Assembly: GCF_015694735.1 (NCBI RefSeq)
Contig: NZ_JADQDP010000001.1
Span: forward strand, 124,001-188,000
DNA: 64,000 bases
Direction of reading: 5' to 3'
From: Hymenobacter properus
GTDB lineage: Bacteria > Bacteroidota > Bacteroidia > Cytophagales > Hymenobacteraceae
This document shows, piece by piece, positions 15,961 to 25,562 of this stretch (positions within the stretch are counted from its first letter, which is position 1; every line of letters starts with the position of its first letter). The notes below the pieces were generated by a model. That model worked only from the letters and a program-made list of their open reading frames with translations, was not told the DNA's origin and made no database searches. The translations under genes were made by a program, and so were the position numbers.

Positions 15961-16566
15961 TCAATGCGAGCTGAAGTATTTTTTCAAATCCGTCCAGCAT
16001 AAGCCGGGGGTGGTGCGCTGGTCGCGCCAGGCCACAATGCGCCACTCGTTGTTGCGGCGGCGCAGGATGAGGCGGATGTTGCCTTGCAGCGTGCCGGCAT
16101 GAAAGGCCGTGTCCTGCTGTGTGATTTTGAGCTGGTACAGAGCCGAAACTTCTACTGAATCGGCAGTATAAAGCTGGTCGCGCCGGTCGCTGAGGGTGAG
16201 GGTGTTATTGGTGTTGGTGGCGGTGCGGCGGCGCAGGCTGCTGAAGTAGGTGGTTTCCTCCGGCACGCTCCAGTTGGCGAAGAGGGCGGGCGAGGAGCCG
16301 GCGCTGGTGGGGTCGGGCACGAAGCGGTAGTTGGGGCCGCTGAAGGTGCGCTCGTAGTTGGCCACGTTCACGCGCTGCACGGCGGTGATGAAGTTGTTGA
16401 GCAGGATGTCAATCTGGGTAGGCTGCACCCATTCGCTGCCCGCCGCTGCCGGCTCGGGCTCGCGCAGCTGAAAACAGGCGGGCAGGGCCAGCAGGCTCAG
16501 CAGCGGCAGCAGCACGCGGCCGCGGGTTCGGGGCAGGCCTTTCAAATTTCTATGCCGGAGCTTCAT
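15961..16566 (-). CDS. Small lipoprotein, possible NTF2-like fold, paralogue of the previous lipoprotein
   Basis: The 201-residue product starts at 16566 (MKLRHRNLKG), where a basic n-region leads into LLPLLSLLALPAC, a lipoprotein signal. The reading frame extends upstream to 16656 but without a hydrophobic start. The mature part has an N-terminal helix (IDILLNNFITAVQRVNVANYE), a central Thr/Ser/Asn-rich loop and a C-terminal beta region RLILRRRNNEWRIVAWRDQR similar to the paralogue at 15221-15757. It ends with a helix LCWTDLKKYF that the paralogue lacks. Function is unknown. It is divergent from the large exported protein gene with 104 bases between the starts. Confidence 0.75.
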   Translation of the reverse strand: MKLRHRNLKGLPRTRGRVLLPLLSLLALPACFQLREPEPAAAGSEWVQPTQIDILLNNFITAVQRVNVANYERTFSGPNYRFVPDPTSAGSSPALFANWSVPEETTYFSSLRRRTATNTNNTLTLSDRRDQLYTADSVEVSALYQLKITQQDTAFHAGTLQGNIRLILRRRNNEWRIVAWRDQRTTPGLCWTDLKKYFSSH

Positions 16567-16670
16567 CACCGTTTGCCAGGCTTGGGGTTGAACCGAAAGA
16601 TACGGCCGCTTTTGCTGGCGGGCCGCGCCGGGGGCCGTACTTTCGTCGCCCGTCATCCGCTTCTTTCCGC

Positions 16671-19436
16671 ATGTCCCGCAAGCTTCTGGCGCTGCTCACG
16701 GCTCTTGTTTTGCTGCTCACGCTGGCCACCTACGTGTACTACCGCCGCACGCTGGCGGCCGTGCCCGTCGACCCCTACGCCCTGGTGCCCGACGATGCCG
16801 TGCTGGTGCTCAGCACTCACGACCACCCCGCCCTGGTGCGCCACCTGCAGGAAACTGAGCTGTGGGACAACCTGACGGCCGTGCGCTATTTCCAGCAGGC
16901 AGCAGGCCACCTGGCCCTGGCCGACAGCCTGGCTGGCAGCAACGCCCGCCGCCGCAACGGCCTGCTCAGCCTGCTGGGCCGCAAGCTGGTCATCACCTCC
17001 CTGCACGTGACGGGGCCGGGCGAGTTTGACGTGCTTTACCAGATTCCGCTGAACCGGGTGAGCGAGTACCGGCAGGTCCGCAGCCTGCTTGAAACCCTGG
17101 GCCGCGACGCCCGCTACCGCCTCAGCACCCGCGACTACCAGGACCAGGAGCTGACCGTGCTAACCGAGCAGCGCAGCGAGCTCAGCATCACCCTGCTCAA
17201 CTACCGCAACCACCTGCTGGTAAGCGCCAACCCCAGCCTGGTGGAGGCCGCCGTGCGGCGGCTGGCCCACCCCGATGCCCCCACGGTACTGGCTGCCTTC
17301 AACTCCACCGATTTGTTGAAGCTAAAGGGGATAGATGCTTCGGTGCTAATTAATTATCGAAGGCTGCCGCAGTTTCTGGATGTGTTGTTTCGACGCGATG
17401 CACACGGGCAATTTGATATTCTCACCGGGCTGGTATCGCAAGGGCTGCTCGGGGTGAAGCTGGCCGGCCGAGAGTCGGTGTTCCAGGGTTTTTCCAACCC
17501 CGAAACGGCCAAGGGAACGCTGCAGCAGCGCCTGCGCGGGCAGCCGGCCCTGCCCCTGGGCCTCACCGGCCTGCTGAGCACACGCACGGCCCTGCTGCTG
17601 CATTTGGCGGCCAACTCCCGCCGCACCTGGCCCGCCGCGCCTGGTAGCGCAGCCGATTCGCTGGGTATTGCCGGCGCCCTCGACAGCCTGCGGGCCACCT
17701 TCGGGGGCGAGATGGCCGTGGCCTACCTGGCTACCGCCGCGCCCGGCAGCCGGCCGGGGCGGCTGGCGTTTGTGCGCTGCCCGGCGCCGGCCCGCACGGC
17801 CAACTGGCTGGCCCGGCTGCGCCGGCTGCAGGGCAACTCGCCGGCCTTCACCCGCGTGGGGCGCTACGAAATTCACCCCACCGGCTTCACCGAGGCATCG
17901 GCGCTGGGGCCATTGCTGGCCCCCGACCGGCCCTACGCCGTGGAAGCCGTGGCCGGCGCCGGGGTGCTGGTCGATGATTACCTGGTGCTCTCCGACGAGC
18001 AAACCCTGAACGCCTACCTGGCCGACGTGGTGGCCGGCAATACCTGGGCCCAGACGCCGGCGCAGGTTTCCTTTTTGCAGGAAACGCTGCCCCGGGCCCG
18101 TCTGAGCGTGTTCATCGACACGCGCAACAGCTGGAACGCCCTACTGGGCGTGCTCACCGAAGACCGCCGGGCCGGCCTGCTGCGCAACGAAGCCTTGTTC
18201 AAGCGCTTCCCCCAAATGGCCCTGCAGCTGGTACCGCCCGAAAACGAAGCCGCTCCGGAGGCCCAGTACTTCACCCAGTTGCTGTTGCACCGTCCCAACC
18301 TGGGGCCGGCCACCGCGCAGGCGGGCGCCGCCGCGGCCAACGGCCGCGTGCTCGCTTTCAAGCACAGCCTGACCGGCACGCCCGCTTTGCTGCCGGCCCT
18401 GGGCACGCGGGTGCCGGCCGTGGTGGTGCAGGATTCGCTGCACGCCCTGCACTACGTAAGCGCCGAAAACGCCGTGCTGTGGTCCGATACGCTGGCCGGG
18501 CCGGCGGTGGGTGCCAGCCTGCTGCCGGCGGCCGGGGGCGTGCCGGGCGGCCTGCTGCTGGCCGCCGGCCACCGCGTGCACCTGCTGGCCAACGACGGCG
18601 GTGAGGTGCTGCCTTTCCCCCTGAACCTGCCCGATACCGTGCGCGTAGCGGCCCTGCTGGCCGCGGCCGGCAACCCCGGCGCCCCCGCCCGCCTGCTGGC
18701 CGTGACGGCCGGCAACGCGCTGACGTTGCTGGATGCCAAAGGGCGCCAATACCCCGGCTGGAAACCCAAGCGGCTCGATTTCCCCTTGGCCGGAAAGCCG
18801 GCAGTGCTGGGCGTGGGCGGGCGCGACGTGGTGGTGGCCCCGCTGCAAAACGGTTACGTGTATGCCTTCGATGGCGAGGGCGCGCTGCTGCCGGGCTTCC
18901 CCCTGAGCATGGGCGCGCGGCTGGCGGGCGATGTGCTGGTGCAAGCCAGCAGCACCCTGGCCCGCACCCGCCTCACCATGATAAACCAACACGGCGAGCT
19001 GGTGAGCTTCAACCTGAGCGGCGACGTGCTCAGCCGCCGCCGCATCGCCACCTGGAGCCGCACTGCCCGCTTTCGCCTGGTGCCCGATGAGCACGGCCGC
19101 AGCTTTGTGCTCACGCGCGAAGACGGCAACCAACTGGATGTGTACTGGCCCACGCAGGCCGCCCCGCTCATCACCCAGCGCTTCGTGACTTCGGGCACGA
19201 AAGCCGTACAGTTCTTCGATTTCGGCAACAACCGCCGCCTGGTGGCCATTACGGAGCCCGGCCCGGGCCAGGTGTTTCTGTACAATGGCCAGGGCCAGCT
19301 GCTGGGCGGTGAGGCCCTGCCCAGCTCCGGCACCGGTGTAGGGCTAACTTATGATGCGACGACGGCTACATATCAGCTCGTCCGCATTGTGGGCCGCGAG
19401 ATGCGCCGTACCGAGCTGCGCGTAGGGCAGCAGTAG
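16671..19436 (+). CDS. Large membrane-anchored exported protein with C-terminal beta-propeller-like region
   Basis: The 921-residue product has one N-terminal membrane span (LLALLTALVLLLTLATYVYY) and a long periplasmic part. Residues about 30-550 contain repeating alpha/beta units reminiscent of DUF3352-type proteins (VPDDAVLVLSTHDHPALVRHL, LLSLLGRKLVITSLHV, VEAVAGAGVLVDDYLVLSD). Residues about 600-910 show repeated four-strand blades such as NGYVYAFDGEGALLPGFPLS and QVFLYNGQGQLLGG, the PQQ/FG-GAP-like propeller style. I recognise no enzyme motif. A scaffold or surface-sensing role is possible but not shown. The upstream sequence GTACTTTCG resembles a Bacteroidota -7 element, about 35 bases before the ATG. 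Confidence 0.75.
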   Translation: MSRKLLALLTALVLLLTLATYVYYRRTLAAVPVDPYALVPDDAVLVLSTHDHPALVRHLQETELWDNLTAVRYFQQAAGHLALADSLAGSNARRRNGLLSLLGRKLVITSLHVTGPGEFDVLYQIPLNRVSEYRQVRSLLETLGRDARYRLSTRDYQDQELTVLTEQRSELSITLLNYRNHLLVSANPSLVEAAVRRLAHPDAPTVLAAFNSTDLLKLKGIDASVLINYRRLPQFLDVLFRRDAHGQFDILTGLVSQGLLGVKLAGRESVFQGFSNPETAKGTLQQRLRGQPALPLGLTGLLSTRTALLLHLAANSRRTWPAAPGSAADSLGIAGALDSLRATFGGEMAVAYLATAAPGSRPGRLAFVRCPAPARTANWLARLRRLQGNSPAFTRVGRYEIHPTGFTEASALGPLLAPDRPYAVEAVAGAGVLVDDYLVLSDEQTLNAYLADVVAGNTWAQTPAQVSFLQETLPRARLSVFIDTRNSWNALLGVLTEDRRAGLLRNEALFKRFPQMALQLVPPENEAAPEAQYFTQLLLHRPNLGPATAQAGAAAANGRVLAFKHSLTGTPALLPALGTRVPAVVVQDSLHALHYVSAENAVLWSDTLAGPAVGASLLPAAGGVPGGLLLAAGHRVHLLANDGGEVLPFPLNLPDTVRVAALLAAAGNPGAPARLLAVTAGNALTLLDAKGRQYPGWKPKRLDFPLAGKPAVLGVGGRDVVVAPLQNGYVYAFDGEGALLPGFPLSMGARLAGDVLVQASSTLARTRLTMINQHGELVSFNLSGDVLSRRRIATWSRTARFRLVPDEHGRSFVLTREDGNQLDVYWPTQAAPLITQRFVTSGTKAVQFFDFGNNRRLVAITEPGPGQVFLYNGQGQLLGGEALPSSGTGVGLTYDATTATYQLVRIVGREMRRTELRVGQQ

Positions 19437-19476
19437 GTGCATTGGCGTAAGAGTGGATAAGTGGATCGTCAAAACC

Positions 19477-19572
19477 GTCATGCCGAGCACAATGGAGGAA
19501 GATTTCTCCCTTCGTCAACAACGATTACAATTATATCAGCATACGGAATGCCTCAGCTGCGCTCGGCATGAC
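19477..19572. repeat. Palindromic GTCAT...ATGAC element, subfamily B, degenerate copy
   Basis: Ends are GTCATGCCGAGC and GCTCGGCATGAC, perfectly inverted. The interior is strongly diverged, so the arms pair only at the outer 12 bases and in part around GGAATGCCTCAGC. It lies between the large exported protein gene and nadR. Confidence 0.85.
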
Positions 19573-19634
19573 AGTTCTATTATCACACTAACCTGTTAGC
19601 CCACCAATCCGCTAATCCACCAGCCCGCCAATCC

Positions 19635-20687
19635 ATGACCATTCCTCCTCGCACCGGCCTTGTAGTGGGTAAATTTTGGCCACCGCACCGGGGCCACCAG
19701 CTGCTCCTCGAAACGGCCGCTGCTCAAGTAGCCGAGCTGGTGGTGCTGGTGTACGCCAACCCTGATTCGCCCAGCCACCCCGCGGCCGTGCGCGCCGAAT
19801 GGCTGCGGATGCTTTACCGTGGCGACGAGGGCGCCGCCGGGCCGCACATTGGGCACACGCCGCTGCGCATTTTCGCCCTCTCTGCTACCGATGGAGTGCC
19901 GCCCGATGCAGCCGACGACCACACGCACCGCGAATTTGTGCGGCAGTGGCTGGCGCGGCAGGGCATCCGGGTCGATGTCATTTTCAGCAGCGAGGCATAC
20001 GGACCAGGCTTCGCCCAGCACTTAGGCGTGCCGCACGTAACCGTGGATGAGTCGCGCCGCCAAGTGCCGATTTCCGGCACCCAGATGCGCGGTAATCCAT
20101 CCGCCTACGCCCCATACCTGCACCCTCTGGTGGCGGCGCAGCTGGGCGTGGTGCCGCCCGCGTCGGTGCCGCGCGTAGTCTTTCTGGGGGCGGAAAGCAG
20201 CGGTAAGTCGACGCTTTGCGCGGCGCTGGCTGAGGCCTGTGGTACCGTCTGGGTGCCGGAATACGGCCGTACCCTGCACGAGCAGAAAAACGGCAACCTC
20301 GACTACGACGACCTGCTATACATTGCCCGCCGCCACGCCGAGCTGGAGGACGAAGCCGCCGCGCAGTCCCGTGGCGTGCTTTTCTGCGACACCAACGCGG
20401 CCACCACGGCTCTTTATTCCTACTACTATTTCCACCGCTGCGACCCGGCCCTGCAGGCTATGGCTGCCGTGTGCGGGAAGCGCTACGCCCACACCTTCGT
20501 GTGCGCCCCCACCGTGCCCTTTGAGCAAGACGGCTGGCGCGGCCCTGAGGCCCTGCGCAGCTTCCAGCACGGCATGATACTGATGCAGCTAGACTACTTC
20601 GGCATCCCGTACACGCTGGTAGAAGGCACGGTGGCCGAGCGGGTGGCGCAGGTGCAGGCGGAGCTGGGGCGAACAGCCGGCTGGTAG
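19635..20687 (+). CDS. nadR: NadR-type bifunctional NMN adenylyltransferase and nicotinamide riboside kinase
   Basis: The 350-residue product has two domains. Residues 1-170 form a nucleotidyltransferase: GLVVGKFWPPHRGHQ holds the H-x-G-H motif and PISGTQMRGNP the ISGTxxR motif. Residues about 178-350 form a kinase with P-loop FLGAESSGKST and the NEYGR-like VPEYGRT that binds riboside. Together these convert nicotinamide riboside through NMN to NAD in the cytoplasm. The helix-turn-helix repressor domain found in enterobacterial NadR is missing, as is usual outside that group, so it should be purely enzymatic. The upstream region 19588-19633 contains two near copies of a 16-base unit (CCACCAATCCGCTAAT). 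CorA follows convergently after 17 bases. Confidence 0.92.
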   Translation: MTIPPRTGLVVGKFWPPHRGHQLLLETAAAQVAELVVLVYANPDSPSHPAAVRAEWLRMLYRGDEGAAGPHIGHTPLRIFALSATDGVPPDAADDHTHREFVRQWLARQGIRVDVIFSSEAYGPGFAQHLGVPHVTVDESRRQVPISGTQMRGNPSAYAPYLHPLVAAQLGVVPPASVPRVVFLGAESSGKSTLCAALAEACGTVWVPEYGRTLHEQKNGNLDYDDLLYIARRHAELEDEAAAQSRGVLFCDTNAATTALYSYYYFHRCDPALQAMAAVCGKRYAHTFVCAPTVPFEQDGWRGPEALRSFQHGMILMQLDYFGIPYTLVEGTVAERVAQVQAELGRTAGW

Positions 20688-20704
20688 CCGGCAGCCCGCG
20701 GGGC

Positions 20705-21910
<1,206 letters not shown>

Positions 21911-22153
21911 GGGGCAGGCAACAGAAATGGTTGAATGCAAAGGCGCAATGTGGCAGCCTACGCATGGCGGCCTCATGAAGATGTGCCGCGATAAGCTTAA
22001 CCCTAGAAAATGGCACCCGCCCGCGCGCCGCCGACGGCCAATCCGTGCCGTACTTTGCCCTGCCCACCACGCCACCCGCATTTGAAAATCCCTCAATCCG
22101 TCCTTGCTCCTGATGCCGCCGCCCTGCCAGGCCCGGCATCCCTGGCTGTGTGG

Positions 22154-23089
22154 ATGGCCGACAGCGGACCCGCGGCGCCGCGGCTGCCACTGGCGTTTGA
22201 GTCATTTCTGTATTTGCGCCCCGAGCACCAGCGTTTGCAGGCCGGGGCAGGCCCGGTGCTGAGCTTTTATCTGGAAGATGTGGCCGCTGGCCGCACCGTG
22301 GCCCAGCTGCACGTGGCCCTGAACGAGGCTACCGCCACGGCCCACAGCCCCGCCCAGGCGCCGTTTGGGGCCGTGCAGCTGGCCGCGGGCTTGTCCGTGC
22401 CCGCGCTGCACCGGCTGCTGGATGCGGCGGAAGCAGAGCTTCGGCGCCGGGGCGTACACCGGCTGGCGCTGCGCGGCTACCCTTTCGCCTACGACCCCGC
22501 CGGTGCGGCCACCCTGGCCGAGGCCCTGCGTCAGCGCGGTTACCGTGTGGCCCTGGCCGAGCAGAACTATCACCTCGACCCCGCCCGCGCTTACGAGGCG
22601 CATCTGCACCCCTCGGAGCGGCGGCGCCTGCACAAGTGCCGCCGCCACGGCCTGCACTTCGAGCAGGAGCCCCCTTTTTTGCTGCCAATGGCTTACGAGT
22701 TTATACAAGCCTGCCGGCAGGAGCGGGGGCAGGCGCTGTCTCTGTCGTTGGAGCGGGTGCAGGAACTGTTCCGGGCATTTCCGCGCGAGCATTTTCTGTT
22801 TTCGGTGCGCCAGCCCGACGGCGAATGGGCCGCCCTCACGGTGGCCATTCGGGTGAGCGAGCGGGTGCTGTATAATTTCTACCCCGCCAGCCCGCTGCGC
22901 TGCAACGCCCTGAGCCCGGTGGTGATGCTGAACGAAGGCCTGCACGCCTTTGCGAGGGCCAGCGCCCTGGCCGTGCTCGACCTCGGCACGAGCACCCTCG
23001 ACACCGGCCCCAACGCCTCGCTGCTGCGCTTCAAGCGCCATCTGGGCGGTGTGGCCGGCCTGCGCCTGAGCTGGGAAAAGGAGTTGTAA
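22154..23089 (+). CDS. FemAB/GNAT-like acyltransferase superfamily protein in a polysaccharide cluster
   Basis: The product (311 residues from the ATG at 22154; a TTG at 22082 would add 24) looks like a double GNAT-like fold of the FemAB/CelD type. LRRRGVHRLALRGYPFAYDP and HPSERRRLHKCRRHGLHFEQE fit the first half. FLFSVRQPDGEWAALTVAIR, VLYNFYPASPLRCNALSPV and LDLGTSTLDTGPNASLLRFK fit the second half, where such proteins bind acyl-CoA or aminoacyl-tRNA. In polysaccharide gene sets they modify sugars with acyl groups. No exact substrate is known. The gene is 88 bases before the flippase on the same strand, and TACTTTG at 22051 may be part of a promoter. Confidence 0.7.
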   Translation: MADSGPAAPRLPLAFESFLYLRPEHQRLQAGAGPVLSFYLEDVAAGRTVAQLHVALNEATATAHSPAQAPFGAVQLAAGLSVPALHRLLDAAEAELRRRGVHRLALRGYPFAYDPAGAATLAEALRQRGYRVALAEQNYHLDPARAYEAHLHPSERRRLHKCRRHGLHFEQEPPFLLPMAYEFIQACRQERGQALSLSLERVQELFRAFPREHFLFSVRQPDGEWAALTVAIRVSERVLYNFYPASPLRCNALSPVVMLNEGLHAFARASALAVLDLGTSTLDTGPNASLLRFKRHLGGVAGLRLSWEKEL

Positions 23090-23122
23090 GGGGAGACGGG
23101 GAGATGGGAAGGCAGGGAGTGG
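23090..23122 (+). other. G-run stretch with G-quadruplex potential
   Basis: Directly after the stop codon the + strand has five G-runs (23090-23093, 23098-23101, 23106-23108, 23114-23116, 23120-23122) with loops of 3 to 5 bases. This satisfies the usual G3+ four-run pattern. It lies in the transcript between the acyltransferase-like gene and the flippase gene. Confidence 0.5.
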
Positions 23123-23177
23123 GAAAGCTGGGCCTGCTAACCTTTTACAGTAGGAGTATGGCGTTCTTTGCAGTTCC

Positions 23178-24452
23178 ATGCCTACTCAGCCAGCCGCTTC
23201 GCCGCCCGCTTCGTCCATTCGCAGCTTCGTGCGGGGCTCGTTGGGCACGGGCGTGGCCGTTGCGGCGCGGGCGGCAGGCTCGCTGATTGTCAACAAGCTC
23301 TTTGCCCTCTACGCGCCGGCCGGTGGCCTCACGCTGCTGGCGCAATTCCAGAACCTGATGGCCCTGCTCACCACCCTGCCCAACGACGGCGTGCACGTGG
23401 GCCTGGTGAAATACCTGGCCCCGCTGCGGCCGGGCAGCCCGCGCTACCGCACCTGGCTGGGCGCTGCCACGGCGCTGAATGCCGTCGGTTTGCTGCAGGG
23501 GGCCGCCGTGCTGGCCACCAAGGGGCTGCTACCCTGGAACTGGGGCAGCTTGGCGGTATTTGGGCTGGGCATTGCGCTACTCACCGGGCAGGGGCTGCTG
23601 GGCGCCGCGCTGCTGGCCGCCGGGCGCCTGCGTGCCTACATCGGCTTGTCGGTAACGCTGGCGGTGCTGGGCACGGCCGCTGTGGCTGCAGCTCTGTGGT
23701 TTGAGTATGCCCTGCCGACGGTGCTGCTGGCCTACCTGGTGGCACAGGGCCTCACGCTGGTGCCTGCTGCAGCGCTGGCGGCGCGGGCGGGGCTGCTGCA
23801 GGGCCTGCGCCTGCGGGCGCCCATCAGCCGGGTGGCTTTGCGCGGCCTGGGGCGGTTTCTGCTCATGGCCGTGAGCACGCTGCTGTTTGGCAAAGCTGTG
23901 GACTACGCGCTGCGCAGTTACTTGCTGCGGGCTTTCGGGCCGGGGCCTACCGACCTTTGGCAAGCCGTGGCTAAGCTGTCGGACAACTATACCATGGTGT
24001 TCAGCGCGCTGATGAGTAGCGTGTTTTACCCCCGGCTGGCGGCGCTGGCGGGCCAGCCCCGCGAGGCCCGGCGCTACCTGCGCGGCGTGCTGACGCTACT
24101 GGCGCCGCTGTTAGCCGTGGGGTTGGGGCTGCTGTGGGTGTGCCGCGACTGGTTGCTGCCGCTGCTGTTTGCCCCACGGTTGCTGGCGGCCCGGGCGCTG
24201 CTGGCGCCCCAGCTGCTGGGCGACTGGGCCAAGTTTCTGAGCTGGCTGTTCATCTTCCAGCTCATGGCTCGGGCCCGCACCGGGCCCTACATCGCCGTGC
24301 AGGCGGCCTCGGCGGCCGCACTGGCTGCACTTCTGGCGGCACTGCTGCCCCGCTACGGGCTGGAAGGAGCGGTGCTAGCGCACGCCGCCCGCTATGGGCT
24401 GGTGCTGGCCGCGTGCGTGGCCGTACAATTGCGAAGAAGGAAGGACGATTGA
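23178..24452 (+). CDS. Wzx-type lipid-linked oligosaccharide flippase
   Basis: The 424-residue product has about twelve hydrophobic segments of the MATE/Wzx type. The N-terminal IRSFVRGSLGTGVAVAARAA followed by IVNKLFALYAPAGGLTLLAQ and FQNLMALLTTLPNDGVHVGL is the conserved opening of the O-antigen/enterobacterial common antigen (WzxE-like) flippase branch. SDNYTMVFSALMSSVFYPRL is the matching opening of the second half. It should move an undecaprenyl-linked sugar across the inner membrane. The Arg/Lys-rich end (RRRKDD) is cytosolic. A GT2 gene follows within 15 bases, so both are likely one transcript. Confidence 0.87.
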   Translation: MPTQPAASPPASSIRSFVRGSLGTGVAVAARAAGSLIVNKLFALYAPAGGLTLLAQFQNLMALLTTLPNDGVHVGLVKYLAPLRPGSPRYRTWLGAATALNAVGLLQGAAVLATKGLLPWNWGSLAVFGLGIALLTGQGLLGAALLAAGRLRAYIGLSVTLAVLGTAAVAAALWFEYALPTVLLAYLVAQGLTLVPAAALAARAGLLQGLRLRAPISRVALRGLGRFLLMAVSTLLFGKAVDYALRSYLLRAFGPGPTDLWQAVAKLSDNYTMVFSALMSSVFYPRLAALAGQPREARRYLRGVLTLLAPLLAVGLGLLWVCRDWLLPLLFAPRLLAARALLAPQLLGDWAKFLSWLFIFQLMARARTGPYIAVQAASAAALAALLAALLPRYGLEGAVLAHAARYGLVLAACVAVQLRRRKDD

Positions 24453-24467
24453 AGAATATAGCTTTGC

Positions 24468-25457
24468 ATGCTCGCCTCTGTTATGCCCGATTCTTCAGTT
24501 TTAGTCCCGCGTGCCACGTTGAACAGTGCGTCCGCAAGCGCAGCCCCTGCGCCGCTGGTCACCATCGTGGCCCTGTGCCACAACCACGCGCCCTTCCTGC
24601 GTGAGGCCCTGGATTCCATTCTGGCCCAAACCTACCCGCATCTGGAAGTGTGGCTGGTCGACGACGCCAGCACTGACGGCAGCCCGGCCATCCTGCAGGA
24701 ATACGCCGCCCAAAACCCCGCCTGGCACCTGCTGTTGCTACCTGAAAACGTAGGCAACTGCCGTGCCTTCAACCAGGCCTTCCGCCAGAGCCGGGGCGAA
24801 TTTGTCATCGACTTCGCCACCGACGATGTGCTGCTGCCTGCCCGCGTGGCCCAGCAAGTACAGGCTTTCCAAAGCGCGCCCACTGAGGTGGGCATGGTGT
24901 ATTCCGATGCGGAGCTTATTACGGAAGACGGTAAGCTTATCGGGTATCACCACCAGCAGCTCGATGCCACCAACCGCCGGCCCACGCCGGCCAGCGGCTG
25001 GGTATTTGCCGAGGTGCTGCGGCGTTACTTCATTAGCACGCCTACGATGATGATGCGCCGCGCCTGTTTGGAGGCGCTGGGCGGCTACGATGAAACGCTG
25101 ACCTACGAGGACTTCGACTTCTGGGTGCGTGCCAGCCGCGACTGGCAGTTTCTGTACCTCGACGCCGTGACCACGCGCAAGCGCAAGCATCCGCGCAGCA
25201 TGAGCGCCAAAGCCTACCGCCGTCACGACCCCTTCCTGGCTTCCACCATCCGCGTGTGCGATAAAGCCCTGGACCTGTGCCGCACCTCTGCTGAGCGTGA
25301 GGCGCTGGCCGTGCGCCTGCGCTGGGAGCTGCGCCAAGCTCTGCGGCACCGCCACGCCGCGCAGGGCCGCGAACTGTACGCGCTGCTGGGCCTGAGCGGA
25401 CACCGGCGCCCCTTCGACCGCCTGCTGGGGCTGCTGGCGCGTCTGCCGCTGGGGTAG
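24468..25457 (+). CDS. Glycosyltransferase family 2, polysaccharide type
   Basis: The product is 329 residues from 24468; an ATG at 24483 would shorten it by five. It is a GT-A glycosyltransferase: VTIVALCHNHAPFLREALDS, DDASTDGSP for the nucleotide, then FATDDVLLPARV containing a T-D-D in place of DxD, and YEDFDFWVRASRDWQF with the catalytic Glu-Asp. The C-terminal third is helical and basic. It should add one sugar to a lipid-linked intermediate in the cytoplasm, before export by the flippase encoded just upstream. Sugar and linkage are not readable. Confidence 0.85.
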   Translation: MLASVMPDSSVLVPRATLNSASASAAPAPLVTIVALCHNHAPFLREALDSILAQTYPHLEVWLVDDASTDGSPAILQEYAAQNPAWHLLLLPENVGNCRAFNQAFRQSRGEFVIDFATDDVLLPARVAQQVQAFQSAPTEVGMVYSDAELITEDGKLIGYHHQQLDATNRRPTPASGWVFAEVLRRYFISTPTMMMRRACLEALGGYDETLTYEDFDFWVRASRDWQFLYLDAVTTRKRKHPRSMSAKAYRRHDPFLASTIRVCDKALDLCRTSAEREALAVRLRWELRQALRHRHAAQGRELYALLGLSGHRRPFDRLLGLLARLPLG

Positions 25458-25535
25458 TGGTCAGTGGCTAACAGTTAGTTGCGGTTTGGCCGTCAGGTGC
25501 TTATAAGGGGACTGACCACTGAACGCTGACCACTA
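25455..25535. repeat. Short inverted repeat between the GT2 gene and the membrane protein gene
   Basis: TAGTGGTCAG at 25455-25464 pairs perfectly with CTGACCACTA at 25526-25535 around a 61-base interior that holds further copies of GACCACT and GGCTAAC. The left arm overlaps the stop codon of the GT2 gene. No similarity to the GTCAT family. Confidence 0.5.
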
Positions 25536-25562
25536 ACCGCTAACCATCCCGTTCTTGCGCCC

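Noticed and set aside
19588..19633. Two near copies of CCACCAATCCGCTAAT before nadR as an operator array
   Set aside because: Only two imperfect copies next to each other without symmetry; could be simple slippage. Noted in the nadR entry only.
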